16,570 bases of DNA from Actinomyces sp. (GTDB lineage Bacteria > Actinomycetota > Actinomycetes > Actinomycetales > Actinomycetaceae), in NCBI RefSeq assembly GCF_030530635.1, contig NZ_JAUMUL010000072.1:1-16570 (forward strand), written 5' to 3'. Shown piece by piece: positions 7,152-14,814 of the stretch. Position 1 is the first letter of the stretch. Every line of letters begins with the position of its first letter. The notes beneath the pieces are model-generated. The model saw nothing but the letters and a program-made list of their open reading frames with translations, did no database searches and was not told where the DNA came from. The position numbers and the translations under genes are program-made.

Positions 7152-7452
7152 CACCCGGCGCGCCTCTCCGCGCCAACGCCCGCCTTCCCCGGCCACGCTC
7201 CTCCGTCCCAACACGCACGCCACCGCCTCCACCGGATACGCACCCCGCACCTGTCACAAAATGCACCACTTTCGGACCGCGTCACTGTCAGGATCACACT
7301 GAAACTGCGGAAATCCGCGGACGCAGCTGACGCGGGCGGCAGTCACAGAGATGAAAATGGTACTTCCAACGACACCCCCGACCCCACCAGCCACCGACAA
7401 CCATCAACCACGGCCGAACGCCACCAATCCCGCCCCAGCCACCTCACCCGCG

Positions 7453-7487
7453 CCCCGATACCCCTTCCCACCCGCATCCCAGCCGCC
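7453..7487. repeat. 35-base dispersed repeat, copy A
   Basis: It matches bases 15409-15443 at 33 of 35 positions, in the same orientation. The shared core is CCCCTTCCCACCCGCATCCC. Both copies lie in non-coding DNA a short distance upstream of a plus-strand gene. Confidence 0.65.
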
Positions 7488-7547
7488 ATGTTCATGGCTC
7501 TGCAGGCACTCGCCCCGGTCCCGCGTGCGCTGGCAGCCGCAGCCCGT

Positions 7548-7566
7548 TACACTGCCCACCACAGTG
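7548..7566 (+). promoter_or_regulatory. Candidate -10 box and operator of the fic gene
   Basis: TACACT at 7548-7553 could be a -10 box. It overlaps an inverted repeat, CACTG (7550-7554) with CAGTG (7562-7566). A transcript from here would begin about 40 bases before GTG 7602. No good -35 was found. Confidence 0.3.
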
Positions 7567-7601
7567 GACACATTCATTGGACAGAACAGGCGGCCATAAT
7601 C

Positions 7602-8801
7602 GTGTCAGCCACATCTAATCGGCGTTATCTCGCCACTCATCCGTGGATCACATTCAGCTTCAGGGCGGACAGACTGAGTCCCAAGACCTGGATTCTGCTA
7701 GGCAAGGCAGCCTCGAAGTACGAGCACCTGGCCGGATCGGCCATGCCCCCTTCGTTCGCAGAAGCACTCAACCGGATCAGCCTGGAGCGCGGCGCGTACG
7801 GCACAACCAGCATCGAAGGCAACACCCTGACCAAAGCCGAAGTACGCGACATCGTCGAGGGGCGAGCCAGCACTCCACCGTCGCGTGCGTATCAGCGCCA
7901 GGAGATCGAGAACCTGGTGTCTTTGTTCAACGACATCATTCAAGAGTGCCTGCCCGACAACGCCCCGCCGCTGTCGGCCACGCGACTAAAGGCTCAACAT
8001 GCTCGCCTGATGGTTGGTCAGCCGGAGAAGGAGAACGTTGTTCCCGGGGCGTTCCGTACGCACGATGTGCTGGTCGGACGCTATCGCGGCGCGCCACCGG
8101 AAGACTGCGAGTATCTAGTCGATCGTCTATGCGAATGGCTGAACAACGAACTCTCCCAGTTGGGTGATGACCACGCCCTGCGGACGCCCATGGCCTTCAT
8201 ACTGGCCACGCTGGCCCACCTGCACCTGACTTGGATTCACCCCTTCGGCGACGGGAACGGACGCATGTCCCGTCTGCTGGAGTTTGAACTGCTCATACGT
8301 GCCGGAGTTCCGGTACCCGCCGCCCACCTCCTGTCCGATCACTACAACAAGACCCGCGACATGTATTACTCCATCTTGGAGCAGACCAGCGTACGCCCCG
8401 GATACCCGGCAGAGGACTTCGTCCACTACGCAGTCCAGGGCCTTGTGGATGGTCTACGCGAGCAGATCGTGCAAGTGCAGGAGATGCAGCTATCCATCAT
8501 GTGGCAGTCCTACGTCCACGAGCGGTTCCATGGCCAGCACACCCAGGCGCGAACCAGGATGAGAGACCTCGTGCTGGCCCTGCCCGCCGACCATTGGACC
8601 CCAATCGACGATGTGACGATCCTTAACCGAAGCCTCGCCGAGGCGTATCGGAGCAAGACTTCGAAGACCGTTACGCGCGACATCAACGGCCTAGTCAAGA
8701 TGGGGCTGGTTGAGAAACAGCGTGGCCGCGGCGTGCGCCCCCGCGTCGAGGTCATGTCCGCATTCCTTCCTCCGCGACGTGACCCGTCAGCGGGCCCATG
8801 A
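7602..8801 (+). CDS. Fic family protein, class II (probable AMP transferase)
   Basis: The protein has 399 residues from GTG 7602. Fic proteins transfer a nucleotide part, usually AMP from ATP, to hydroxyl side chains of target proteins. The active-site loop HPFGDGNGRMSR is intact at 213-224, with the catalytic histidine at 213. TTSIEGN at 68-74 matches the class II inhibitory motif (S/T)xxxE(G/N), with Glu72 as the predicted autoinhibitory residue; the inhibitory helix is thus N-terminal in the same chain. A winged-helix-like region follows at ~315-387. The region upstream of HPWITF is short in relatives, which favours GTG 7602 over ATG 7488. It is a single-gene unit, convergent with a membrane protein. 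Its target is unknown; relatives act as self-regulated modifiers or toxin-like factors. Confidence 0.85.
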   Translation: MSATSNRRYLATHPWITFSFRADRLSPKTWILLGKAASKYEHLAGSAMPPSFAEALNRISLERGAYGTTSIEGNTLTKAEVRDIVEGRASTPPSRAYQRQEIENLVSLFNDIIQECLPDNAPPLSATRLKAQHARLMVGQPEKENVVPGAFRTHDVLVGRYRGAPPEDCEYLVDRLCEWLNNELSQLGDDHALRTPMAFILATLAHLHLTWIHPFGDGNGRMSRLLEFELLIRAGVPVPAAHLLSDHYNKTRDMYYSILEQTSVRPGYPAEDFVHYAVQGLVDGLREQIVQVQEMQLSIMWQSYVHERFHGQHTQARTRMRDLVLALPADHWTPIDDVTILNRSLAEAYRSKTSKTVTRDINGLVKMGLVEKQRGRGVRPRVEVMSAFLPPRRDPSAGP

Positions 8802-8820
8802 GCTGATCCACCCCGTGGCA

Positions 8821-8844
8821 GTGCTTCCGACGCGTCGTCAGCAC
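8821..8844. terminator. Palindrome between convergent fic and membrane genes
   Basis: GTGCT-TC-CGACG-CGTCG-TC-AGCAC is a 24-base imperfect palindrome centred at 8832/8833. It overlaps the last codons of the minus-strand gene and lies 20 bases after the fic stop. It could terminate both transcripts or bind a protein. Confidence 0.35.
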
Positions 8845-10448
8845 CGCTTGTCAGTTCGCCGCAACCTCTCAGCGCCTTCAGCACGCAAGCGCTTTGACGG
8901 GCGCTTGCGCGACGCGGCACGGCGGAGCCCTCTAAGCCGCGCCTTCACAGCGCTCTCACCCATCCCCATGGATACAAGCCTCCTCTCCTGCGCGCGCAGC
9001 CACACCAGCTCGTCGCTGCGGCGCATCGCCAGACGCGCGCGAATCACAGTTACTGGATGCATGGCCGCGTCAACGCCACGCATGATCACCACTGACCAGG
9101 CGAGCACAAGCAGCACAAATACAACCAGTGCAGCAGGAATACTCGCCGGACTAGACGCCACTACCCCATACACCATAAAACACATGACCGTCACCACTGC
9201 ACAGAAACATCCCGCGAATCCAGAAACTATCACAAGAAAAACGCCCTGAGCTCGACCCCAGCTCCAGGCGTAGGCGACAAAATATGCGCAAAAGGCGTCA
9301 AGCAAAGCCAACACAGAAAACATACCAAGAAACCGCGCTGGCGTGTACGGCAGGAATGTTCCCGCCAGTAGCGGACAAATAAGCAGCATGTGCCCAAAAG
9401 CTACCCAGCGGCCAACGTGCGCCGCCTTGCCGCGCGCCTGCACCACGTCGCGCGCCTCCACGTCTGACGTAACCTTACGTCGAATCAAGCGGTAAGCCCG
9501 CTCATACTCCCACCGTATTGCACGGCGCCGGCGTTCAACATCTTCTAACACATACTCAACAACACGGCCATACAGCCAAATCGAAATAACAACCGATGCC
9601 GCCACAATAAACCATAGGGGCGCAACCGACTCTGACAGCACCAGCATAGGTCGGCTCAGAACCGCCGTGCGACCTGGCGTCCACAGCAGGAGGACACCAA
9701 GTATTAGGCCCCACAGACAGTACATCGCCGACCAGAACAGCAATGCCCCTCCGGGTGACCCAAAGACGCGACGAGCAACCGTCTCATCAGAGTCACCACC
9801 CTGTCCAATTCGCGCACGAGCCCGAAAACCGAGCACCACAACACCGCCGCACTCGACGGTAAATATTCCTGATACCAGAGTCACCCCTGTCGACACCGAC
9901 ATGTCCAGGCCGTACGGGCACTGATTGAGCCCTTCCACTCCGGGACTTGCAGTGGCAGCAAGACACTGCCTGCCGGCTTCCCGTATGTCCATTATAATCG
10001 CGAGAAACACCTCCGGGGAATACTCGAGACGATTCTCGATCAGCACACACAGCATCCATATACAAGTAGCCAGCAGGCCAGGCACAACGAGCATAGGGAG
10101 GTTGCCGCCATGCTCCCAGAGTAGGCCTCGCTCGTAACGCTTGTCTCTTTTCTCCCTCGAGCCGCCCCGACCGTTCTCGCCCTTCTTCAGACTTCGGTCC
10201 GGCCCAAGGTCGGGAGGGGCGACCACGAAGTCATCTTTCTCCGCCGCGAATGCAGCCTTGAATCGGCTCGGGAAGCGGTGCAGGCCGTCGGCCTGTTCGC
10301 TACCCACGACATTCTTGGCACGATTCGTTGGCTCGCTCTTCTGCGGGGCAGGTTCCTGCTCGGGCTCCTTCGTATCGTTCCCGTCATCCAGGGACGCAGT
10401 GCCCCGCGGCTGCGAACCATCACCACGCACGTCTTCGCACTCACTCAT
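8838..10448 (-). CDS. Unrecognised polytopic membrane protein
   Basis: I do not recognise this 536-residue protein. The first ~110 residues are hydrophilic, charged and probably disordered. About eight hydrophobic segments follow, near 118-138, 185-207, 232-256, 271-292, 349-366, 373-395, 402-430 and 439-457. Between the fourth and fifth lies a basic helical stretch (ERRRRAIRWEYERAYRLIRRKV, ~306-327) suited to a cytoplasmic coiled coil. The C-terminal ~70 residues are strongly basic (RGLRRAASRKRPSKRLR) and could bind nucleic acid or acidic lipids. No catalytic motif was seen. ATG 10448, with GAGG five bases upstream, is preferred over GTG 10505. The DNA is visibly richer in A and T than the rest of the window, particularly 9100-10100, which suggests transfer. 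The neighbours are fic (convergent) and the DISARM remnant. Confidence 0.65.
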   Translation of the reverse strand: MSECEDVRGDGSQPRGTASLDDGNDTKEPEQEPAPQKSEPTNRAKNVVGSEQADGLHRFPSRFKAAFAAEKDDFVVAPPDLGPDRSLKKGENGRGGSREKRDKRYERGLLWEHGGNLPMLVVPGLLATCIWMLCVLIENRLEYSPEVFLAIIMDIREAGRQCLAATASPGVEGLNQCPYGLDMSVSTGVTLVSGIFTVECGGVVVLGFRARARIGQGGDSDETVARRVFGSPGGALLFWSAMYCLWGLILGVLLLWTPGRTAVLSRPMLVLSESVAPLWFIVAASVVISIWLYGRVVEYVLEDVERRRRAIRWEYERAYRLIRRKVTSDVEARDVVQARGKAAHVGRWVAFGHMLLICPLLAGTFLPYTPARFLGMFSVLALLDAFCAYFVAYAWSWGRAQGVFLVIVSGFAGCFCAVVTVMCFMVYGVVASSPASIPAALVVFVLLVLAWSVVIMRGVDAAMHPVTVIRARLAMRRSDELVWLRAQERRLVSMGMGESAVKARLRGLRRAASRKRPSKRLRAEGAERLRRTDKRC

Positions 10449-10776
10449 GATCGCCTCGGTTCTCGCCGGCCGGGCAGGGTCTTGGGCGGGGCCGGCGGTT
10501 TCCACCCAAGGTCACAATGCCACGGGGGTCCGACACGAACTACCGGCCTACGGGTTGAGGCAGGGACGAGGCTGGGCTAGACCGCCTGAGGCTGCCCGGC
10601 GCGCGCATTCGACACTCACGCTCCGCCACCTTGCCCTTCCACCATCTTCGTGACCGACCGCCAACCAGTTACTCACGGGACCAAGCAGAGCAAGGCGCTC
10701 CGCCTCCCCACTCCCTTGGTTCTCGCGCTGGGACATGGTGCCCCGGTACGACCGCGGCGCCCGTCTGCCGGCCCGC
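10449..10776. other. Gene-free stretch upstream of the membrane protein gene
   Basis: About 330 bases between the membrane protein start and the decayed drmC copy. Open frames here have no start signals or family likeness. No repeat or clear promoter was seen. Confidence 0.4.
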
Positions 10777-10935
10777 TCAGCCGCTAGCCACCTGCTCGTT
10801 GACGTGCGGATCCAGGGTGCGTGTCTGGTCCCCGGTGGTGCGGGCGAGCAGCGGCTCGTCCAGGCGCAGGCCGAGCTCGACGTTAGCCTCTTCCGCGCTA
10901 CGCGACACATTCGCACTCGCGACGACCACGATCCG
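10777..10935 (-). pseudogene. Second, truncated copy of the drmC (PLD nuclease) 3' end
   Basis: The last ~52 codons of a PLD-family gene. The frame reads RIVVVASANVSRSAEEANVELGLRLDEPLLAR and ends VASG-stop. This lines up with the end of the larger drmC copy (QIVVVTSANMSRSAEERNVELG, ending RVAG). The catalytic HxKxxxxD half and everything upstream are missing. Bases 10847-10884 are identical to 11820-11857 (38 of 38), while the flanks have drifted. It is a fragment, not a working gene. Whether it comes from a duplication of the neighbouring gene or from a different DISARM locus cannot be told here. Confidence 0.75.
10847..10884. repeat. 38-base perfect direct repeat, left copy
   Basis: Identical to 11820-11857, in the same orientation and 973 bases away. 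It is part of a ~160-base imperfect duplication (about 10783-10945 and 11755-11918) covering the end of the PLD domain. Confidence 0.9.
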
Positions 10936-11689
10936 CGACTCTCGCGGGCAGTCCCAGATGAGGCACCGAACCACTTTCGTCGGCACCTGAGATGAGCCCC
11001 GTCGCGGGGTTGACCTTCAGAGGAGGGGGGTGGCACACTAATGTCGCCGCCGCATCAAGGTGCGGACAGGAAGTTAACGCCGGTGCGCCTGTGACGTCAT
11101 AGGGCCCGGCGTTCGCGCTACCTCCTGGGATGAATCGTCTCGATTCGCACGTGCGGTTCGAGCAGCGCCCATGCCGTAGTTTACCCATGCAGACATCGCC
11201 GTAAGCTCCCAGAACCTGATCCGGCACCCACAGCATGGGTTGTTGGGTCCCATACTCGTGCCGAAGTTTGAAGTCAGCGCTAACCATCCCGCTCTTACGG
11301 GCAACAGCGAAAACCGCTCGGTCTTTGTCATCTTGCTTCTGCTGCCGACGCTCCAGGACTAGTTCGTCTACGCCGTAGCCTCCCGACAAAATGGTCATCA
11401 GCGTCATAAGCGCCTGTTGACGCGCCGACTCTTCACGCACACCCTCAGCAAGGGGACGCGCCGCGACAATCAAGTGGCCTCCGCCGTGGGAACTGATTAT
11501 GCGGCACGCCTCCTCCTGAACTCGAGGAATGGAATCTCGCCAGTGCAGTTTCCTTCCCCGCACGAGAGCCATCAGCTCGGAGGCAAGATCAGGGGCGGCA
11601 TCATCACGAATATAAGCACCCAAGAGATATGTTGGCTCCCGCACGCCTCTTCTGCGGATGCTTTCATCTCCGTACGCCACCTTCGCCAT
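10898..11689 (-). CDS. DUF3800-like uncharacterised protein, C-terminus probably altered
   Basis: The protein has 263 residues from ATG 11689. The N-terminal ~175 residues look like a common actinobacterial family related to DUF3800: a VAYGDES motif at the start, TYLLGAYI, a GRKLHWRD segment near 45-52, then a Glu/Arg-rich helical part and PMLWVPDQVLGAYG. DUF3800 proteins are suspected RNase H-fold enzymes linked to phage or mobile DNA; the function is not established. After about residue 180 the sequence becomes Cys/Pro-rich with no family likeness, and its last codons overlap the decayed drmC fragment in another frame. This suggests a frameshift or fusion that replaced the true end. It lies 63 bases after the drmC stop on the same strand. 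The ribosome site is weak. Confidence 0.55.
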   Translation of the reverse strand: MAKVAYGDESIRRRGVREPTYLLGAYIRDDAAPDLASELMALVRGRKLHWRDSIPRVQEEACRIISSHGGGHLIVAARPLAEGVREESARQQALMTLMTILSGGYGVDELVLERRQQKQDDKDRAVFAVARKSGMVSADFKLRHEYGTQQPMLWVPDQVLGAYGDVCMGKLRHGRCSNRTCESRRFIPGGSANAGPYDVTGAPALTSCPHLDAAATLVCHPPPLKVNPATGLISGADESGSVPHLGLPARVADRGRRECECVA

Positions 11690-11752
11690 GGGCAAATAGT
11701 AGCTATGCCCTCAGACACTAACCGTGTCTGAGTCGCGATCACGAAGCCTGTG

Positions 11753-12499
11753 TTAACCGGCCACCCGTTCATAGACGAGCGGTTCCAGGGCGCGCATTTG
11801 GTCCTCGATGGCGCGGGCCAGCAGCGGCTCGTCCAGGCGCAGGCCGAGCTCGACGTTCCGCTCCTCCGCGCTGCGGGACATGTTCGCGCTCGTGACCACC
11901 ACGATCTGGTGATCCACCACCACGAACTTGGCGTGATTTCGCGGCCGCTTCCCGTCCTCACCGGCCCGCGTCCGCATCACCACGGCGCCTTTCAGCTCGC
12001 GCGCGACCTGCGCGGTGGTGGGCACCCACGGCTTGGGCTCGGCGTCGGCCACGTCGGTGTCCAGGTACAGGCGCACACTCACCTCCGGCCGCGCCGCCGC
12101 CTCCTTCAGCGCCTCCCACAGCGCCGAGGAGCGCGCAATGTTGTAAGTGGAGCAGGTGACCGACCCGTAGGCCCGCGTCACCAGCTCGTGGATCAGCCCG
12201 GTCAGGTGCCCCGTCACCCCAAAAGCGCCAGGACCGCCGGGAACCGTCCACACCGGGGTGACGGAGGTCGGGTGCGCCAGCGCGCCCTCGATGGCGCGCA
12301 GCACCGCCGCGGTCCGTTCCCGCTCCAACGTGCCGAGCCCGGCCCTCCCCATCAGCTCCCGCACTCGGCGTCGCCGCGACGCCTCCACGGCCCCAAGCGC
12401 CTGTGTCAGGGTCTCCCCCGCCTCCAAACTGGCGGCGACGGCCCGCGCCTGGGCCCCGCTCAGGACCGACCCGAGCTCGACGACGGTGTCCCGCCGCCA
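11753..12499 (-). CDS. drmC: DISARM PLD-like nuclease DrmC, 5' end fused to the drmD remnant
   Basis: Phospholipase D-superfamily protein of the DISARM anti-phage system. From TTG 12427 the frame gives 224 residues. The PLD motif HAKFVVVD (His165, Lys167, Asp172) is intact, followed by the usual SANMSRSAEERNVELG. Only one HKD motif is present, as in DrmC-size proteins, which would act as dimers. The frame stays open upstream to about 12500 (DTVVELGSVLSGAQARAVAASLEAG), and this upstream part looks like genuine N-terminal DrmC, but no ATG or GTG start with a ribosome site exists. The frame is entered from drmD coding DNA with a +1 offset. It may therefore be silent, start at TTG 12427, or be made by reinitiation. 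Other PLD nucleases are possible; adjacency to a drmD N-terminus favours DrmC. Confidence 0.65.
   Translation of the reverse strand, partial: WRRDTVVELGSVLSGAQARAVAASLEAGETLTQALGAVEASRRRRVRELMGRAGLGTLERERTAAVLRAIEGALAHPTSVTPVWTVPGGPGAFGVTGHLTGLIHELVTRAYGSVTCSTYNIARSSALWEALKEAAARPEVSVRLYLDTDVADAEPKPWVPTTAQVARELKGAVVMRTRAGEDGKRPRNHAKFVVVDHQIVVVTSANMSRSAEERNVELGLRLDEPLLARAIEDQMRALEPLVYERVAG
11820..11857. repeat. 38-base perfect direct repeat, right copy
   Basis: Identical to 10847-10884, inside the 3' part of drmC. See the left copy for the extent of the imperfect duplication. Confidence 0.9.
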
Positions 12500-13745
12500 C
12501 CGGATCGGTCAGGTAGTTGACGAGCGTGCGGGCGAAGGCCCACGGGCTGGACAGGAAGCGTTTCTTCAGCAGCAGGGCGGCAATATCCAGGCTGCGCCGT
12601 CCCTGCTGGCGGCCCGAGGCGCGCAGCAGCGAGTCCAGCTTGGCGTAGGCCTCCTCCTCATCGGCGGCGGCCGCATACTCCACGGAGTTGACCTTGCGGC
12701 GCTTGAAGTCGCGGTCCGGCACGTCCGCCTTCAGGCGCCGCACCGTCACCTCATCCAGGGCCCTGCCGTCGATCTCGGCGCCGCGGGCGAAGCGGCGCGG
12801 GTCGATCATCTCCAGCAGGGCGGTGAAGGACTCGGTGTAACCGTTGTGCGGCGTGGCGGACAGGAACAGGCGGTGCTCGCACTTCTCGGCCAGGCGGCGC
12901 AGCGCCCGGGTGCGCTGGGAATCCACCGCGTAACCGCGGCCGCCGCCAACGGCCGAGGGCGCCGCCGGGGCCACGTGGTGGGCCTCATCCACCACCAGCA
13001 CGTCGAAGGCGTAGTTGCGGGCGCTGCCCGGGCGGCCGGCGTCATCCAGTACCTCGCGCAGCAGCCGCTGGGCGCGCACGCCCGGCAGCCAGGCCATGGA
13101 CACGATCACCCGCGGATACAGGCGCAGCGGGTTCGCGGCCAGGCCGTAGGTGCGGCGGTCGGCGGCAATCCGGGCGGAGTCGACGATCACGAACTCCAGG
13201 CCGAACTTCTCACGCATCTCATCGCGCCACTTCAGGGCCAGGCTCGGCGGGCACACAATGATCACCGAGCGGGCCCGGTGCCGCAGCAGCAGCTCCTCGA
13301 TGACCAGGCCGGCCTCGATGGTCTTGCCCAGGCCGACGTCGTCGGCCAGCAGGAGGTTGGTGCGCGGGGCCTCCAGGGCGCGGCGCAGGGGCTCGAGCTG
13401 GTAGGGCTCCAGGGTGGCGCCCGAGCGGAAGGGCGCCTGGTAGGCCTTGGCGTCGGCGGAGGTGACCGCGCCCCAGCGCACGGCGTCGACGAAGGCGCCC
13501 AGGGTGTCCGGGGCATCGAAGGAGTCGGCGGAGATCGTCTCCGGCAGGCCGCGGTCCGGAATGATCGAGTTGCCGACCTCCAGCTCCCAGATGACGGTCA
13601 GCTCCTCACCCATGCGATCCTCGGCCAACGATTGCAGTGAGACCAGGTGCTCCAGGTCGGTGCGTGAATCGTCGGCGGGGCTGTGGGGCAGGCCCTGCTC
13701 GCGCACGTCGGTGACAGCCCAGGTCGCGCCCCGCACCTGCACCAC
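12500..13745 (-). pseudogene. drmD: DISARM SNF2-like helicase DrmD, N-terminal fragment
   Basis: About 415 codons from GTG 13745 encode the first RecA-like half of an SNF2 helicase. Features: a DrmD-like leader (VVQVRGATWAVTDV), AYQAPFRSGATLEPYQLEPL before the helicase core, motif I DDVGLGKT (135-142), motif II VDEAHH (252-257), motif III SATPHNG (296-302), and a conserved ALLLKKRFLSSPWAFARTL near 390-408. Full DrmD proteins are about twice this length or more. After DP at 414-415 the frame continues to 11958, but as out-of-frame Arg/Gly-rich translation over drmC. The second RecA domain and C-terminal region are therefore lost, and the enzyme should not be able to translocate. The locus looks like a DISARM class 1 operon collapsed by one internal deletion. 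Confidence 0.75.
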
Positions 13746-13915
13746 CTGCCCGGGTTCGGGCAGGGCCGGTGCGGCGTCAGTGCTGGAATCCAGGCCGGAA
13801 CTCGCCTCACCCGCCAGGCCGTCACCTTGCCCCTTCGGCCTTGAGGCGCCTGCCTCTTGGGCTCAGTTCCGCCCTCCCAGCACACACGGAGGAGACTCTC
13901 GGCACTCTCAAGAAT

Positions 13916-13982
13916 TTTACGTAAATACAATGTTTCATCGATACGGTAAATACTTGTCGATCCGGAAAGTACTTGCTACTGT
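13916..13982 (+). promoter_or_regulatory. Promoter with tandem 19-base operator-like repeats
   Basis: The -35 TTGTCG (13954-13959), a 17-base spacer and the -10 TACTGT (13977-13982) stand six bases before ATG 13989, so a leaderless transcript is likely. Two direct repeats, 13938-13956 and 13957-13975, match at 16 of 19 positions. The second holds the perfect palindrome AAGTACTT (13967-13974) between -35 and -10, and the first has AAATACTT (13948-13955) overlapping the -35. TTTACGTAAA at 13916-13925 is a further palindrome. The layout suits repression by the winged-helix protein encoded third in the operon (inference). Confidence 0.65.
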
Positions 13983-13988
13983 TGCGGC

Positions 13989-14318
13989 ATGCACTCCAGA
14001 CCGAACCTCACACCTGACCGCACCGCGAGCAGCGACCCGGACACCCCCAGCAGCACAGGCGGTGCCCACATCCCGTTGACACCGCCTTCTCGCCCATCTC
14101 ACACCACCCGCCACCGTCCTGCTGCACTGGCAGGCCTGGCCACTGTCATCCTCGCGCTGCTGGCCATCCTTGCCGCAGGCGTCGTCCGCGGCTCTGAGGA
14201 CATGGTCAGCACCGGCGTCATAGGACTCCTCGCCACGATCTCCTGTGCGACGGCCCCCTGGGTCACCGCCCGAGCAGCAACACCCGCCTCCACCACGAAG
14301 GAGCACTCCCGTGCCTGA
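13989..14318 (+). CDS. Small two-helix membrane protein, first gene of a regulator operon
   Basis: The protein has 109 residues and is not recognised as a named family. The first ~45 residues are polar and Pro/Ser/Thr-rich. Two hydrophobic helices follow, ~46-68 (AALAGLATVILALLAILAAG) and ~72-96, with a short loop RGSEDM, so both ends are probably on the same side of the membrane. No Shine-Dalgarno is visible; a -10 box six bases upstream supports a leaderless start at this ATG. Its stop overlaps the GTG of the next gene by eight bases. Co-transcription with another membrane protein and a winged-helix regulator suggests a self-regulated membrane stress or transport module. Confidence 0.65.
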   Translation: MHSRPNLTPDRTASSDPDTPSSTGGAHIPLTPPSRPSHTTRHRPAALAGLATVILALLAILAAGVVRGSEDMVSTGVIGLLATISCATAPWVTARAATPASTTKEHSRA

Positions 14319-14814
14319 CAATGACCTCCCGTCCACCGACCCCCAGCAGACGGGCCTGGAGTCCTCGGACTCTCGTCCCTCAGAATTCCTGAGCGTGAAC
14401 CCCCAGCAGGCGCGCGACCTACTGCGCCAGGCCGATCACCTGGGCGCCGCTGCAGTCTCAGGAGCCGGAACCCCCTACGCGTTCTTCCTCGTCGGCCTCG
14501 GCTCGCTCTGCTCCATGCTGACCGTCGCCATCTACCTGATCAGCCTCACCGACGAGAGGCTGTTCCTGCTCCCCCTGGTCGTCTTCCTGATCTGGCTGGC
14601 CATCCTCATCGCCGCCATGATCATGACCGCGCGCGCCACCAGCCTAGGTTTCACCCGCCGGTGGGCCGTCTCCATACGCTCCTGGGTCGCCGTCTGGGCA
14701 GTGACACTCTTCGGCAGCACCGTCATTTGGAACGGCGAGCTGTGGTTCACCATACTCGCGGTCCTGGCACAAATCACCGTGACCGTGTGGGGTGCAGTGC
14801 GGGAGGTCCGATGA
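14311..14814 (+). CDS. Four-helix integral membrane protein of the regulator operon
   Basis: The protein has 167 residues from GTG 14311, with GGAG about seven bases upstream. A longer frame to 14245 lies inside the preceding gene and is not needed. A soluble N-terminal part (~1-52) contains SVNPQQARDLLRQADHLG, a helix also common at the start of actinobacterial membrane proteins that travel with this kind of regulator. Four hydrophobic segments follow at ~55-79, 84-106, 119-140 and 143-163. It overlaps the upstream gene by eight bases and the downstream regulator by an ATGA, so the three are probably translated together. No enzymatic motif was seen; function unknown. Confidence 0.75.
   Translation: MPDNDLPSTDPQQTGLESSDSRPSEFLSVNPQQARDLLRQADHLGAAAVSGAGTPYAFFLVGLGSLCSMLTVAIYLISLTDERLFLLPLVVFLIWLAILIAAMIMTARATSLGFTRRWAVSIRSWVAVWAVTLFGSTVIWNGELWFTILAVLAQITVTVWGAVREVR

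Larger units (their letters stand above)
6829..7547. other. Gene-free stretch with dense secondary structure
   Basis: About 700 bases lie between the antitoxin and Fic promoters. The plus-strand open frames here are rich in Pro, Thr and His, have no ribosome sites and resemble no family, so none is called. What is visible is the nested inverted repeat at 6935-7151, a GGCGCG/CGCGCC hairpin at 7157-7174 and a dispersed repeat copy at 7453-7487. Confidence 0.5.

Noticed and set aside
6985..7302. Plus-strand open frame within the nested inverted repeat region
   Set aside because: No ribosome site; composition is dominated by Ser, Thr, His and Arg, with no domain; the DNA is better explained by the inverted repeats.
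10548..11036. Minus-strand open frame over the second drmC copy
   Set aside because: It is out of frame with the recognisable PLD remnant (10777-10935) and resembles nothing.
11958..12499. Continuation of the helicase reading frame, giving an apparent 595-residue protein
   Set aside because: Beyond codon 415 the translation is Arg/Gly-rich and lies out of frame over well-conserved PLD coding sequence, so it is not a genuine helicase C-terminus.
12258..13640. Long plus-strand open frame opposite drmD
   Set aside because: Antisense shadow; no start signal and no domain resemblance, while the minus strand encodes clear SNF2 motifs.
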